Positions 17,801 to 28,600 of a DNA stretch of 47,786 nt are shown piece by piece. Numbering within the stretch: position 1 is the stretch's first letter; each line of letters begins with the position of its first letter. A program made the translations under genes and the position numbers. The notes beneath the pieces were generated by a model that made no database searches, had not been told where the DNA came from, and worked only from the letters and a program-made list of their open reading frames with translations. Origin of the DNA: Spirulina sp. SIO3F2 (GTDB taxonomy: Bacteria; Cyanobacteriota; Cyanobacteriia; Cyanobacteriales; Spirulinaceae); NCBI GenBank assembly GCA_010672165.1, contig JAAHHN010000024.1, positions 1 through 47,786 on the forward strand, in the 5' to 3' direction.

Positions 17801-20167
17801 AGCGCATGTTTCTTACTGGGAGGATGGATTCATGTCTGGGCAAAACCCATTCAAGGAGCGGCTGAAACGAATTATGAGGGATTCCTTGCCGGTATGGATT
17901 CGGGAGAACTCCAATATGGCGGGTATAACTTGTTTGCCAATCTCTCGAACCGACTGTTTCAAGGTGAAAACTTAGCCACCATTGCGGAGGCTGTTGAACA
18001 ATATTGGCCGATCGCTGAGAAATTGCAAAATGCAATGTTGTTGGGTGTTTTAGGCGCTTGTGAATCCTTTTTTGATCAAGTGTCTCGTACAACCAATTCC
18101 CCAGATTTACAGAGTGGCTCCCCCAAAGCACAACTCCGGAGCAAACACCAGGATGCGTTGCAATCCAATCATTTGCCGCTGAGTATGTATTACATTCTGC
18201 AAATGCACGCAGCCTGCTTGAGCGAACGCTTTGAGGAGGGAATTCGTTGCGAAACTGCGGCACGTCAGGTTCTCACGGCAATCCGTAGTGCCACGATTTC
18301 CGGTATTTATTACTTTTATGGCTCACTGAATTTGTGGGGACAATATTGGAATCTAACTGTAGAGGAGCGCCAGGATGCCCTGAAGCAGATCGAAGCCAAT
18401 CAAGCCCAGTTAAGGATCTGGTCAGATAGTTGTCCAGAAAATTTTCTCCATAAGTATGAACTTGTTGAGGCAGAAAAATGTCGAATCTTCGACCAAAAGC
18501 TAGAGGCGATCGACCTTTACGATCGCGCCATCGCTGGCGCTAAAGCCAACCAATACCGCCAGGAAGAAGCCCTCGCCAATGAGCTGGCTGCAAAATTCTA
18601 TCTTGACTGGGGCAAAGAAAAAGTTGCGCGGACTTACATGGTAGATGCCTACTATAGCTATTCCTATTGGGGCGCAACAGTCAAAGTTCAGCAACTTGAA
18701 GCAACCTATCCACAACTATTGCGCTCATCAACGTTTAAAACGTCAATCAGCGATTCTCCAACTTTGGTAGATTCTAGTAGTTCTACGACCTCCCATGCCT
18801 CAGCTAGCCTAGATGTTGCAGCGTTGATGAAAGCATCTCAGTCGATCACTAGTGAGATTATTCACAGTCAATTGTTGACCCAATTAATGACGGTTCTGTT
18901 GGAAAATGCTGGTGCTCAATCAGGCTTTTTGATTCTGGAAACTGACGGCACATTACAGATTGAAGCAGGAGTAGCCGCGAATGGCGAGGTCGAGGTCTTA
19001 CAGTCCATTCCCTTAGATGATGTGCAACCCGATCGGAGCTTCCCGGCACTCTGTCCAGCGATTGTGAATTATGTTGTGCGCACCCATCAGAGCATTGTCC
19101 TCAATGACGCTTGTCATGAAGGGAACTTCACAAATCAACCCTATTTGCAAAACTTTCAGGTCAAGTCTGTATTGTGTGTCCCGCTGGTCAATCAAGGTCA
19201 ACTGCGGGGTGTGGTTTATTTGGAAAATAATCTGACTACTGCGGCCTTTAGCCGCGATCGCCTCGAAATCATCAAACTCCTCTCCAGTCAAGCTGCAATT
19301 GCGCTAGAGAATGCCCGCTTCTACCAAACCTTAGAAGATAAAGTGGCTGAACGCACCAGTCAGCTTGCTGCGGCCAATACTGAGATTACTCAACTCAACG
19401 AGCGCCTCAAAGCTGAAAATCTGCGGATGGGTGCAGAACTGGATGTGGCCCAACGGGTGCAAGAAATGATTTTGCCGCGTACCAGTGAACTCACAGCGGT
19501 TCCAGAATTGGATATTGCGGGTTCAACGACCCCAGCAGATGAGGTGGGTGGTGATTATTACGATGTGTTGGTCGAAGGGGATGTGGTTACGATTGCCATT
19601 GGTGATGTCACTGGCCACGGCTTAGAAAGTGGTCTGGTGATGATGATGGCCCAAACCACCGTGCGTACCTTGACCAAACTACGCGAAACTGACCCGGTAC
19701 GTTTCCTGAATACGGTTAATGCCACGCTCTACGACAACGTCCAGCGGATGGGGGTGGATCGCAATTTGACCCTGGCAATCCTCAACTACGCTAAGGGACG
19801 GTTGAGTATTAGCGGGCAACATGAAGAGGTGCTCTTAGTGCGGGCAGAGGGTTCGCTGCAACGACTCGATACTCTCGATCTTGGCATGATCGTTGGTTTG
19901 ATTGATGATATTGGTGACTTTATCAATCACACAACGGTTGAACTCCAGCCGGGGGATGGGATCGTACTTTATACCGATGGCATTCCAGAGGCGAAAAATA
20001 CTGCTGGCGAGTTTTATGGTCTCGATCGCCTTTGTGCGGTGCTTCAGTCCAATTGGCAACAGTCTTCTCAAGGTGTGCTGACTGCTGCCCTAGCGGATTT
20101 TCAAGATTTTATCAGCGATCGCAAGGTGATAGATGATATTACGCTGTTGGTGCTGAAGCAGCGTTAG
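14828..20167 (+). CDS. Trifunctional Ser/Thr kinase / ATPase / GAF / SpoIIE-type phosphatase
   Basis: A cytoplasmic signalling hub of 1779 residues. Its Ser/Thr kinase domain (about 10-270) has catalytic Asp129 in HKDIKPAN and Asp148 in LIDFS, where canonical kinases have DFG. An AAA-type predicted ATPase follows with Walker A GFSGIGKT (Lys336) and Walker B-like FIDDWQWAD. A long helical, TPR-like region leads to a GAF domain (about 1331-1497), a coiled coil, and a PP2C-like SpoIIE phosphatase (about 1540-1779) with GGDYYDVL (Asp1576) and IGDVTGHG. Kinase and phosphatase in one chain suggest a switch that writes and removes Ser/Thr phosphates, perhaps on an anti-sigma-antagonist system; no such partner is nearby. 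The start is ATG 14828 or 14831 (a GTG precedes). Two paralogues at 22641-35272 share the first 1500 residues but end in histidine kinases. Confidence 0.92.
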   Translation: MMLNLTDYQETELLYTGTRTLVYRALRLKDERPVIVKVLQNPQPPFNELVQFRNQYIIIQNLDSPLIVRPLALERYGNSYALVMPDEGAVSLPDYWQERAKDMGTFLPIAIQLAQALHELSQQRIIHKDIKPANIIIHPTTGQVKLIDFSISTLLPKETQSLQPPNQLEGSLAYISPEQTGRMNRGIDYRSDFYALGVTFYELLTGQLPFASPDRLELVHCHIAKAPPLAILSTQFAIPDTLVLIIQKLMAKNAEDRYQSALGLKSDLENCLRQWQTHGTIKPFELGEQDESEHFNIPEKLYGRDAEVQTLLAAFDRVAVGGREMMLVAGFSGIGKTAVVNEVHKPIVRHSGYFIEGKFDQFNRNIPFSAFVQAFRDLMGQLLGESDAELARWQTKILAAVGENGQVLIEVIPELERIIGEQPPAPELSGSAAQNRFNLLFEKFIAVFTTPEHPLTIFIDDWQWADSASLNLMKVLMGDNQTGYLLLLGAYRDNEVFPTHPLMLTLAELEKQQTTISTITLTPLSNGHINQLVAETLSCTTELATSLTDLVYQKTQGNPFFTNRFLNGLHEDQLITFNQNLGHWQWDLVAVQDAALTDNVVEFMARRLQKLPCATQDVLKLAACIGNQFDLETLTIVCEMPTEDVAAHLWSALREGLILPQSQAYKFFQGREKDKSQAEGIVVDYRFLHDRVQQAAYLLIPDNQKQATHYRIGQQMFSYFSLEERDEKIFDIVNQINVGRTAITNESEKEWLIDLNCMAGQKAKGATAYTAAKTYFKVGIEALGADAWQTEYEQAFKLYLSLAETEFMSVDLDALDYTLGQLMDFAKSPLDRAQAYVIKVNQSGLQGAYEKAIATSLEGLKSLGIVIEIENIKELFQTEFEALEKELENYSMESLLNLPTATDPKIQVALGLLMNMISSSYLTSNFELYSYSIIKNIQLSLEYGNTHNSISAYANYGLLLGVLLGHYHKGVEIAELAIQLSYKLNSKSQRASACFLLGGWIHVWAKPIQGAAETNYEGFLAGMDSGELQYGGYNLFANLSNRLFQGENLATIAEAVEQYWPIAEKLQNAMLLGVLGACESFFDQVSRTTNSPDLQSGSPKAQLRSKHQDALQSNHLPLSMYYILQMHAACLSERFEEGIRCETAARQVLTAIRSATISGIYYFYGSLNLWGQYWNLTVEERQDALKQIEANQAQLRIWSDSCPENFLHKYELVEAEKCRIFDQKLEAIDLYDRAIAGAKANQYRQEEALANELAAKFYLDWGKEKVARTYMVDAYYSYSYWGATVKVQQLEATYPQLLRSSTFKTSISDSPTLVDSSSSTTSHASASLDVAALMKASQSITSEIIHSQLLTQLMTVLLENAGAQSGFLILETDGTLQIEAGVAANGEVEVLQSIPLDDVQPDRSFPALCPAIVNYVVRTHQSIVLNDACHEGNFTNQPYLQNFQVKSVLCVPLVNQGQLRGVVYLENNLTTAAFSRDRLEIIKLLSSQAAIALENARFYQTLEDKVAERTSQLAAANTEITQLNERLKAENLRMGAELDVAQRVQEMILPRTSELTAVPELDIAGSTTPADEVGGDYYDVLVEGDVVTIAIGDVTGHGLESGLVMMMAQTTVRTLTKLRETDPVRFLNTVNATLYDNVQRMGVDRNLTLAILNYAKGRLSISGQHEEVLLVRAEGSLQRLDTLDLGMIVGLIDDIGDFINHTTVELQPGDGIVLYTDGIPEAKNTAGEFYGLDRLCAVLQSNWQQSSQGVLTAALADFQDFISDRKVIDDITLLVLKQR

Positions 20168-20309
20168 GGATGCAGACCCTCTCCGTCTCTCATAGGAATT
20201 GATGACACGACCTAGCACGTTGAGAAAATCTTGATAGAATGAGTCCCAAACTCTTATACCTCTGCTTTCTGTCACTATTATCGCTCCTGCTGATTGAGCC
20301 AATTCCTTC

Positions 20310-21161
20310 GTGATTAGTTGTCCAACTCCCATTCGCATCTCCCGCCTTCAACTTCCCCAAGGTCAACTTTTCTGGCGAGAAGTTGGCGAAGGGCCAACAC
20401 TTGTCTTTCTGCATGGTTCCCTGCAAGACGGCACTCAGTGGCTGCCTGTGGTGGAACAATTAGCCGGTCGTTTCCATTGCCTTATTCCTGACCTGCTTGG
20501 GTTTGGTGAATCCGAGATGCCAGAAAAACCCCAGTCAATCGCCCTGCAAGCTGAATGTCTAGCTGCCTATCTAAATGCGCTTCACCTGGAAAAGGTCACG
20601 CTGGTGGCCCATTCCGTTGGGGCTTGGATTGCCACCCACTATGCGCTAACACAGTCATCTCAACTTCAGGCACCTCAACTCCAAGGCATGGTGCTGCTCT
20701 CACCAGAAGGTATTCTCACCGAAGCCTTTCCCAACCGTTGGCAGCAAGAAAAGCAACTCACCGCTTGGCTGCCGTTGCTCCCGGCTGGTTTAAAACTCGC
20801 TTCTCCCTTTGCCCGACTGGTGGGTCAGCATCGGGCGATCGCTGCCCAACGGGCCTATCGTCACCGTCTGCTCGCCTCTCCTGCCAGTTGTCAGCTCCTC
20901 TTCAAGCGCCGCTGGTCAGAGCTGCAACCAGAGTTACTCAACGAACGGCTTGATCAACTACGAGTTAAAACGCGAATCCTTCAGGGCGGTAATGATGACC
21001 CTGCCGTGATCGCTCTGAGTAAAGCCTATGCCAAGTTCAGTCCGATGGCAGAACTCCGAATGCTCAAGGAGGGTGATGCGGAGCTTTTGACCCATTGGTC
21101 GGACAGTGTGGCATACGAGATTGAACGCTTTGTGATCAATGCACCAGCGACTGTTGTTTAG
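20310..21161 (+). CDS. Alpha/beta hydrolase
   Basis: A 283-residue alpha/beta-hydrolase-fold enzyme with no signal peptide. The oxyanion-side motif FLHGS lies at 33-37, the nucleophile elbow AHSVGAW puts Ser102 at the active site, and the likely catalytic acid and His are in GGNDDP and LTHWSD near the C-terminus. DLLGFGES is typical of the hydrolase/haloperoxidase and MenH-like branch. The substrate cannot be told from sequence. The start is taken as GTG 20310, because no in-frame ATG precedes the conserved strand and the next is well inside the domain. It lies 142 bases after the kinase-phosphatase gene and 131 bases before a glycosyltransferase on the same strand, so a shared transcript is possible. 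Confidence 0.82.
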   Translation: MISCPTPIRISRLQLPQGQLFWREVGEGPTLVFLHGSLQDGTQWLPVVEQLAGRFHCLIPDLLGFGESEMPEKPQSIALQAECLAAYLNALHLEKVTLVAHSVGAWIATHYALTQSSQLQAPQLQGMVLLSPEGILTEAFPNRWQQEKQLTAWLPLLPAGLKLASPFARLVGQHRAIAAQRAYRHRLLASPASCQLLFKRRWSELQPELLNERLDQLRVKTRILQGGNDDPAVIALSKAYAKFSPMAELRMLKEGDAELLTHWSDSVAYEIERFVINAPATVV

Positions 21162-21179
21162 TCGCAGATTGTCCGTTAG

Positions 21180-21196
21180 GGTGGGCATTGCCCACC
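21180..21196. repeat. Palindrome GGTGGGCATTGCCCACC
   Basis: A tight 7-base stem between the hydrolase and glycosyltransferase genes, preceded by TTAGG. It is a word common in cyanobacterial intergenic repeats and related to the arm at 14576. It could act as a weak terminator or mRNA stabiliser. Confidence 0.6.
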
Positions 21197-21292
21197 AAAA
21201 CAGGTTGGAATGATTCTGGGACTCACACAAATTAAGGTGCACGACAGGCACTGTTATTTCGTCAGGACTGTCGCTGGGTTGAGAGCAGCATC

Positions 21293-22495
21293 ATGACCCA
21301 AGTTCTCATCATTGCCTCCCATCCCGTTCCCTATATTGTGCCCTTGTTTCGCCTGATGCATCAATCGGGCTGGCAGGTGCAGGTAGCCTATTGTTCGCTT
21401 CAAGGCATAGAAGCCTACGATGACCCAGAATTTAACGAGACGATCGCCTGGGATCTGCCCTTGCTGGAGGGCTACCCCTGGCATCATCCCCCCAATCGCT
21501 CCCCCCGGCCCGGATTGGGGCGCTTCTGGGGCTTAATCAATCCGCAACTCTGGTCACTGGTGAAGCAGGTGGATGTGGTTATTGTCTACACTGGCTATGT
21601 CTATGCCAGCTTTTGGATTGCGGCCTTGAGCGCCAAACTTCACGGCACAGGTTTCATTTTTAGCACAGATACCAGCCAGTTTGCCTCGCGCCAACGCACC
21701 AGTCGCTTCAGGCAATGGCTCAAGCATTGGCTCTCACCCCTGATTCATCAGGTGGGAGATGTAATTTTGGTCTCTAGTCAGTTTGGGGTGGAGGTGGTGG
21801 CCAGTCTGGGTCTGCCCCGTGAGCGCATTGAATTGACCCCCTCAGCAGTAGATAACGATTGGTGGTTGCAGCAATCAGCTCAGATCGATCGCGCCCAGGT
21901 GCGGCAAAGTTGGGGGATTCCCCTAGCTGCAACCGTGGTGGTCTTTTGTGCCAAACTGCAACCCTGGAAGCGGCCTCAGGATTTACTTGAGGCTTTTGCC
22001 GCAGCAAATCTCCCCAATAGTTATCTGCTGTTTGTAGGGGATGGGGCCTTGCGAATCCCTCTCACGGAAAGGGCTACAGCGTTGGGGATGGGCGATCGTG
22101 TCCGGTTTTTGGGCTTTGTGAATCAGCGTCAGCTCCCCGCGATTTACACCGCTGCGGATCTATTTTGCCTCTGCTCAGATTATGAACCCTTTGGGGTGGT
22201 GGTGAGTGAGGCGATGCTCTGTGGTTGTGGAACAGTAGTCAGCGATCGCGTTGGAGCGCGGCAGATCGTTAATCCGGGCGAGAATGGTGAGGTTTATTCC
22301 TGTGGTAGTATCCCAACTTTGCAACAGGTTTTGCAACGGCTACTTACTAATCGCCAGCACCTTGAGCAAATGGGTGAGGCTGCTCGTCAACGGATGGAAA
22401 CGTGGTCACCTCAGGAGAATGTGGCTGCTCAGGAACGGGCGATCGAAACGGCATTGAAACGGAGACGGAAAACAGAGTTTAGAAAATTCGGATAG
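21293..22495 (+). CDS. Glycosyltransferase family 4 (GT-B fold)
   Basis: A 400-residue GT4-type enzyme that would transfer a sugar from a nucleotide-sugar donor with retention of configuration. The N-terminal half begins VLIIASHPVPYIVPLFR, the acceptor-side Rossmann domain. The C-terminal half carries the donor site: VVVFCAKLQPWKRP (conserved Lys) and the EX7E motif in EPFGVVVSEAMLCG. The product could be an exopolysaccharide, glycolipid or cell-wall glycan; no polysaccharide cluster surrounds it. ATG 21293 starts exactly at the first strand. It is convergent with the giant kinase gene ending at 22641, and the 145-base gap shows no clear terminator. Confidence 0.86.
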   Translation: MTQVLIIASHPVPYIVPLFRLMHQSGWQVQVAYCSLQGIEAYDDPEFNETIAWDLPLLEGYPWHHPPNRSPRPGLGRFWGLINPQLWSLVKQVDVVIVYTGYVYASFWIAALSAKLHGTGFIFSTDTSQFASRQRTSRFRQWLKHWLSPLIHQVGDVILVSSQFGVEVVASLGLPRERIELTPSAVDNDWWLQQSAQIDRAQVRQSWGIPLAATVVVFCAKLQPWKRPQDLLEAFAAANLPNSYLLFVGDGALRIPLTERATALGMGDRVRFLGFVNQRQLPAIYTAADLFCLCSDYEPFGVVVSEAMLCGCGTVVSDRVGARQIVNPGENGEVYSCGSIPTLQQVLQRLLTNRQHLEQMGEAARQRMETWSPQENVAAQERAIETALKRRRKTEFRKFG

Positions 22496-22640
22496 TTTGC
22501 AATTGAACCCTGTCCAGCAACGCCAACGCTCTCAGCTCAACAACCGATCGCGGCCTTGAAATATTTAATGAACCGGCAACTCATCGAGACGGTTGCTTAA
22601 GACGTTGCTTGTTGGGACTCTCATCTGGAACAATCATGAA

Positions 22641-25600
22641 TCATGAAGTTCCGAGGGGCAGTTGAATACAAAACTCAGTACCCTGACCCACTTCCGACTG
22701 CACCTCCAAACTGCCACCATGAACATCAACGACAATTTGGCGAGCGATCGCCAAACCTAAGCCCGTCCCCTTATCAACCTCTTTGGTGGTAAACAAATGG
22801 TCAAATATTCTTGATTTCACCTCATCTGACATCCCTTGGCCATTGTCTGCGATCCGAATTTCTACCCTATTCTGTTCAGTTAAAGCAGTGGTTTGAATGG
22901 TGATTTTTTGAGGAGACTGTTCCAACGCGTTGAACGTTGTTTGTTGAGCAATCTCATCGAACATGTCAATCGCGTTGGCGAAGATATTCATAAACACTTG
23001 GTTGAGCTGGCCAGGGAAACAGTCAATTTCAGTTAACTTCCCATAGTTTTTAAGGATTTCAATGGCGGGCCGGTGTTCATTGGCTTTGAGGCGGTATTTG
23101 AGAATTAACAAAGTACTGTCAATTCCGTCATGTAAGCTAGCGCTGATTTTATGCTCTTTATCCGCACGGGAAAAGGTGCGTAGGCTGGTGCTGATATTTT
23201 TGATGCGATCGGTTGCAGCTTGCATCGAGTTCATCAGCTTGGGTAAGTCCTCAAGCAGGAATTCCAAATCAATGTCTTCCGCACTATCTTGGACAACCGC
23301 ATTAGGGGGATGTTCTGCCTGATAAACGTCTAGATATTCAAAGAGGTCTTGCAGATAATCCTTGATATTGGCAATACTGCCGTTGAGAAAACCAATTGGA
23401 TTATTTACTTCATGGGCAACCCCAGCTACAAGATTGCCCAACGTCGCCATTTTTTCCCCTTGGATCATTTGTAAATTGAGTTGTTGCAACTCAAGATCAG
23501 CTTGATGTTGTTCAATGGCAATTCGGGCAAGGTAGGTTGCAGCCTCCATTAATTGGCGATCGTGCAAAGTGAATGGCCCAGATTCTGGTTGATACATCGC
23601 TAGGGTTGCCAGCACTTGTCCTTGCGCACCTAAAATTGGTGTGGAGGCACAGGCACGGAGGCCAAAATCTAATGCAATCTGAAAATTTGCCCAGAGGGGA
23701 TCGGTCGCAATATCCGTCACGGTGACGGAAGCCTTGCAATAGGCAGCAGTGCCGCAAGATCCCACCTGTGGGCCAATGGGCAGGCCATCAATCAAGGCAT
23801 TGTAGGCTGAAGGCAAACTTGGGGCAGCACCATCGCGGAGTTGCCCTTGGCTATTCAATAACAGGAAGGAGCAATAGGCAGGGTGGTGGCTCTGGCTTTC
23901 AATATATAAAGCCGTTTCTGTCAAAATTTCAGAGAGGGGCAGCCCTTGGGCGATAAGCGCCAGAATTGCCTGTTGTCCCTTAGAAAGGGCGACGGTTTCT
24001 TCGAGCTTTTGGGAAGTTGTTTGCGCTTTCAGGAGGGACTGTTCCAACTCTGTATATAGCAGAGAATTCTGGATGGAAATTGCGGCTTGGGTGCAGAGAA
24101 AATTGAGCAGTAAAATGCGATTATCTGCAAATACGCCACTGGCGAGGTGATTTTCTAGGGAAATCACACCGATACAACGGCCTTGATTTAACACGGGCAG
24201 GGCCAAGACACTCTTAGGTTGATGTTGCTGTAGATAGTCATCTATCACTGACAAGTCTGTTTCTAGATTATCAATGACAACTGTTTCTTGGGTATTTTTG
24301 ACATACTGAATGAGTTTAACTGGCAGGGTTGAATTGTGATTAAGAGATACATTGCAAAGCTGGGTCTTTTCTAAGGTTGCGATCGCCCGTAACTGCCATT
24401 CACCAACTTCATCCGGGAGAATGAGTGCACAGCGATCGCCTCCTGAGTTTTGTAGAATAATCCGGGTTACCTCGGTCAGTAATTTATTAAGATCAATATT
24501 ACTGGCGATCGATTGAGACGCCTTGAAAATCGAAACTTGATCTAACGTAGCGTTAATGGAGTGATTAGTTGTTGACTGGGGCTTAGAATAATCTTGAGGA
24601 TGGGAAGGAACTGCACAAACTGCGCCTGATAATTCTTTGATGTCTTCGCCCTTGCCTAACGGCTGAACCATTGCTTTAAGAAACTTAGACAAACGAGCTT
24701 CAAGCTGAACCGCTTTGGCCTCTGCCCCCCAACGGACATAGCAGTAATAAGCTGCTTGAATATGGGGAGCTGAAAACCATTCCTGCTCCTGTTTGAGATA
24801 AAGCCGAGTGGCACATTCATGAATAAGTGCTTTATCTTGAATAAAGCCATTTATCTGAGCCTCATGAATTGCTCGGTTATATAAGTCGATCGCCTCGAAA
24901 GAGTTGCCACGAACTCGGTGGCATTCAGCATCAATTAGCATATATTTATGCAGAAAATTCTCAGGACAACTATCAACCCAGAGCTTCAGTTTTTCTTGAT
25001 TTTCTTCAATCCATTGCCAACGCCTTTGATCGAATTCAAAATCTTCGCCAAACTCGATATTCAGCAATACCAATGAGCCATAAAAGAAATAATAGCTATG
25101 GGTTGGAAAGCCCACTAGAGAAGATACAATGGGCTGTAGCTTTTGGAAAAATACCCAACCCTGCTGGAAATCCTCCATGATGCAGCATCGATGCATTTCC
25201 AAGGAATAATGAATGGCTAACCCGAGCTGATTTTGGGATATCTCTCCCGCGCGAATCACAGACTGAGCAGCCGCTATCAATTTAGCGGATTGAGTATGGG
25301 CTGATGCATTGACAATAACCAGTTGCTGGACGAAAATTTGAGCACCGGCTAGCGCAATGCGCAGCATTTCACTTTTAACTCGGTATTCGATTTCACTATA
25401 GTCTGGAATAATTTTGTTGGCTAGACAAGTCAGTTCTTCCCCTTGGAAGAGGAGGTTCAACACACTACCAAAGAGATTATAGGCAGCATATTGAGTTTCA
25501 CCCGCTTCCATGCCTGCTAAAAAACTGTCATTATTCATCTGTGAGGCCCCCGCAATGGGTCGAGCCCAAGGATGGGTAAACGAACCCAACATCAGCCCAG

Positions 25601-28600
25601 CCTGACATTGCATTGCCTTATTATTGAATCGATAAGCCAGCTCAACACCCATATCAGCAAACTGATACCCTTGTTGATAGTCACCTTGAATTGAGCCGAG
25701 TAACATGCCATAGTTCGCGTAAGATTTAGCGGATTCAGCGATGTTGCCATGTTCGATGGAGTAGCGAGTTCCGAGCAGGCCAACCAAGGCATAGAGGCTG
25801 TTTTTGCCGGTGATGTAGACTGGGGGATCAATCGCAACCAAGAGTTTAATAATGGCTTGGATGGTCGGAGATGGTATTTGACTATCGTGCTCTAGCAAGT
25901 CGTAGATATCACGTGTGAGCATCATCTCTGCCAACGTTGCAAACTCTTGCTCAACTAAAGTCGGCACATTGTCTTCTTGGATATCAACACCCAGGTCTCG
26001 TAGTCCAGTTAATCCCCAATCGATCGCCTCAGCATAGCGCCCTTGTAAACAACAACCAACGAGCTGTAAAACACAAATTTCAGCTCGTTCAGTGGCTGAA
26101 GTGATCTCAGTCAATGCTTTTTTCGTGGTAACTTCTAGGTCAGCATAATTGGCATTACTGAGTTGGGCTGAACCCAGTGTTTTATAGAGCGTCAGTGCCA
26201 GCGTGTATTGGGTTTGCCAGCAGTCTTCACCCAGTAATTCGATGCCTATATGACAATAGTCAATTGCGGCACCATATGCTGTGGAAGTGAGGGCTTTTTG
26301 GGCAGTAGCTAAGTTGAGTTGCACAAGTTGTAGCCGCTCTTCTTTATCGACCAAAAAATCCCGTCCAAAATTGAGATAACCCACAACATTGAACAGTAAA
26401 GAGTCATCCTCTACATCATTCATTCGAGCCAGTAGTAGTCGGCCAATGCGATATTGAGTGATTGTTTTTTGTGCTTCAGGAATTAATGCATAAGCAGCTT
26501 GTTGAACGCGATCATGCAAAAAACGATAGTCAACTGTTACCTGATCTATGGTTTTGATTTGATCATTCTGGTCTTGAAAAAACTTATACGTCTCACTTTC
26601 AGGAATAACCAACCCTTCTTTTAAGGCTATCCACAACGCTGTGGAAACATCTTCTTGGCGTTGTTCACAAACTACAGCTAGCGTTGATAAGTCAAAACGA
26701 TTACCGATGCAGGCAGCAAGTTTGAGGACGGCCTGGGTTACATCCGGTAGCTTTTTAAGCCGTCCGACCATAAAGGTGACGACATCATCAGTCAGGGCTA
26801 ATTGCTTGGTTTGGGCGATGTCACATTGCCAACACCCTATTTCTGGCGCATAGGTAATACAGTCATCTTCGTGTAAGCCCTGCAAAAACTGGGTGGTAAA
26901 AAATGGATTGCCTTGGGCTTTTTGAAATACAAGTTCAGCTAATGATAAGGCACGCTCCTGGGAACAGAGCATTGTATCGGCAACGAGGCGGGTAATATTA
27001 CTGAGATCAAGGGGGGCGAGGGTGATTGTCTCAAGGTTTGCTCCTGCTTGAACGAGATCCTCTAGGGTGAGCATGAGTGGATGGGCCGGAAAGACTTCGT
27101 TATCTCGATATGCCCCCAGCATTAATAAATAACCAACATCCGATTCCCCCATTAATAATTTCAGTAACCCAAGTGATGCAGAATCGGCCCATTGCAAATC
27201 ATCGAGAAAAATCACGAGGGGATGGGCTTGGGTGGTGAAAACTCGTACAAACTGGCTAAAGAGTCGATTAAAACGATTTTGGGCAGCAATACCTGAGAGT
27301 TCAGGAAGAGACGGTTGTTCACCAATGATCTGTGCCAGTTCGGGAATCACATCAATAATGACCTGTCCATTCTCACCAACCGCTTGGAGAATTTTCGATC
27401 GCCACGTATTAAGGTCAGTATCGGATTCACCCAGGAGTTGACCCATAAGACCTCGAAAGGCTTGAACTAAGGCAGAGAATGGCGTACTCCGGTTAAATTG
27501 ATCAAACTTGCCTTGGATAAAGTAACCACTCTGGCGTGTAATCGGTTTATGAACTTCATTGATCACAGCAGTCTTGCCAATACCAGAGAAGCCTGCGACT
27601 AGCATCATCTCGGCTTGTCCCTGGGCAACACGCTCAAATGCCTCAAGCAGGGCTTGAACTTCTGCTTCTCGGCCGTAGAGTTTTTCGGGGATGAGGAAGC
27701 GATCGCTCAAATCTCGCTCTCCCAAAACAAACTCTGTTATCTCCCCCTGCTCTTGCCATTGAGTTAGACATTGTTCAAGGTCATATTTAAGGCCAAGGGC
27801 ACTTTGGTAGCGATCTTCAGCGTTCTTCGCCATCAACTTTGCCACGATCGCCGCCATCATGGGTGGTACATCTGAATTGAGCTGCTCTACAGTGTGAGGC
27901 ATCTGAGTCATGTGGCAATGAATCAATTCCAAGGGGTCATTGCTCACAAAAGGGAGTTGAGCCGTGAAGAGTTCATATAGCGTTACTCCCAAAGAATAGA
28001 AGTCCGTGCGATAGTCAATCGCTCGGTTCATCCGACCGGTCTGTTCAGGTGCAAGATAAGCGAGTGTTCCTTCGAGGTTTTTCGGACTTTGGAGTGCCTG
28101 ATTTTCTTTCGGCAACAATGAGGCGATGCTAAAATCGATAAGTTTGACTTGCTTTGATTCGAGATGAATCAGAATGTGAGTTGGCTTAATGTCTTTGTGG
28201 ATCACCCGATGCTGATGGAGTTCATGGAGCGTTTGGGTGAGTTGGAGTGCAATGTTGAGGATTTCAATCCAGCGAGGGGTGCATGACTGGACATATTGCT
28301 TGAGATTAATGCCCCTAAAATCTTCCATAACCATGGCATAACCATTCCCCCAGGGCTCCAGACTAAGGGGGCGAACAATACCAGACAGCGGCAGATTTTG
28401 AGTGATCACGTATTGGTTGCGAAACTGCACCAGTTGTCCAAAGCTGGGATATTCCTGAGACAAAATCTTGATAACAACAGATTTCTGCGTGGCCGGTGCA
28501 AGTGCCCGGTAGACCAGTGTGCGATTGCCTTGATAGATCGTTTCTACGACAGTATAACCAGGCAGTTGTGGGGAGATGGCTGGGTTGGCAACGCGAGTCA

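Noticed and set aside
14828-20167. Pseudokinase because DFG reads DFS
   Set aside because: The Asp is kept and both paralogues have the same DFS form together with an intact HKDIKP loop, so this is a subfamily feature rather than decay.
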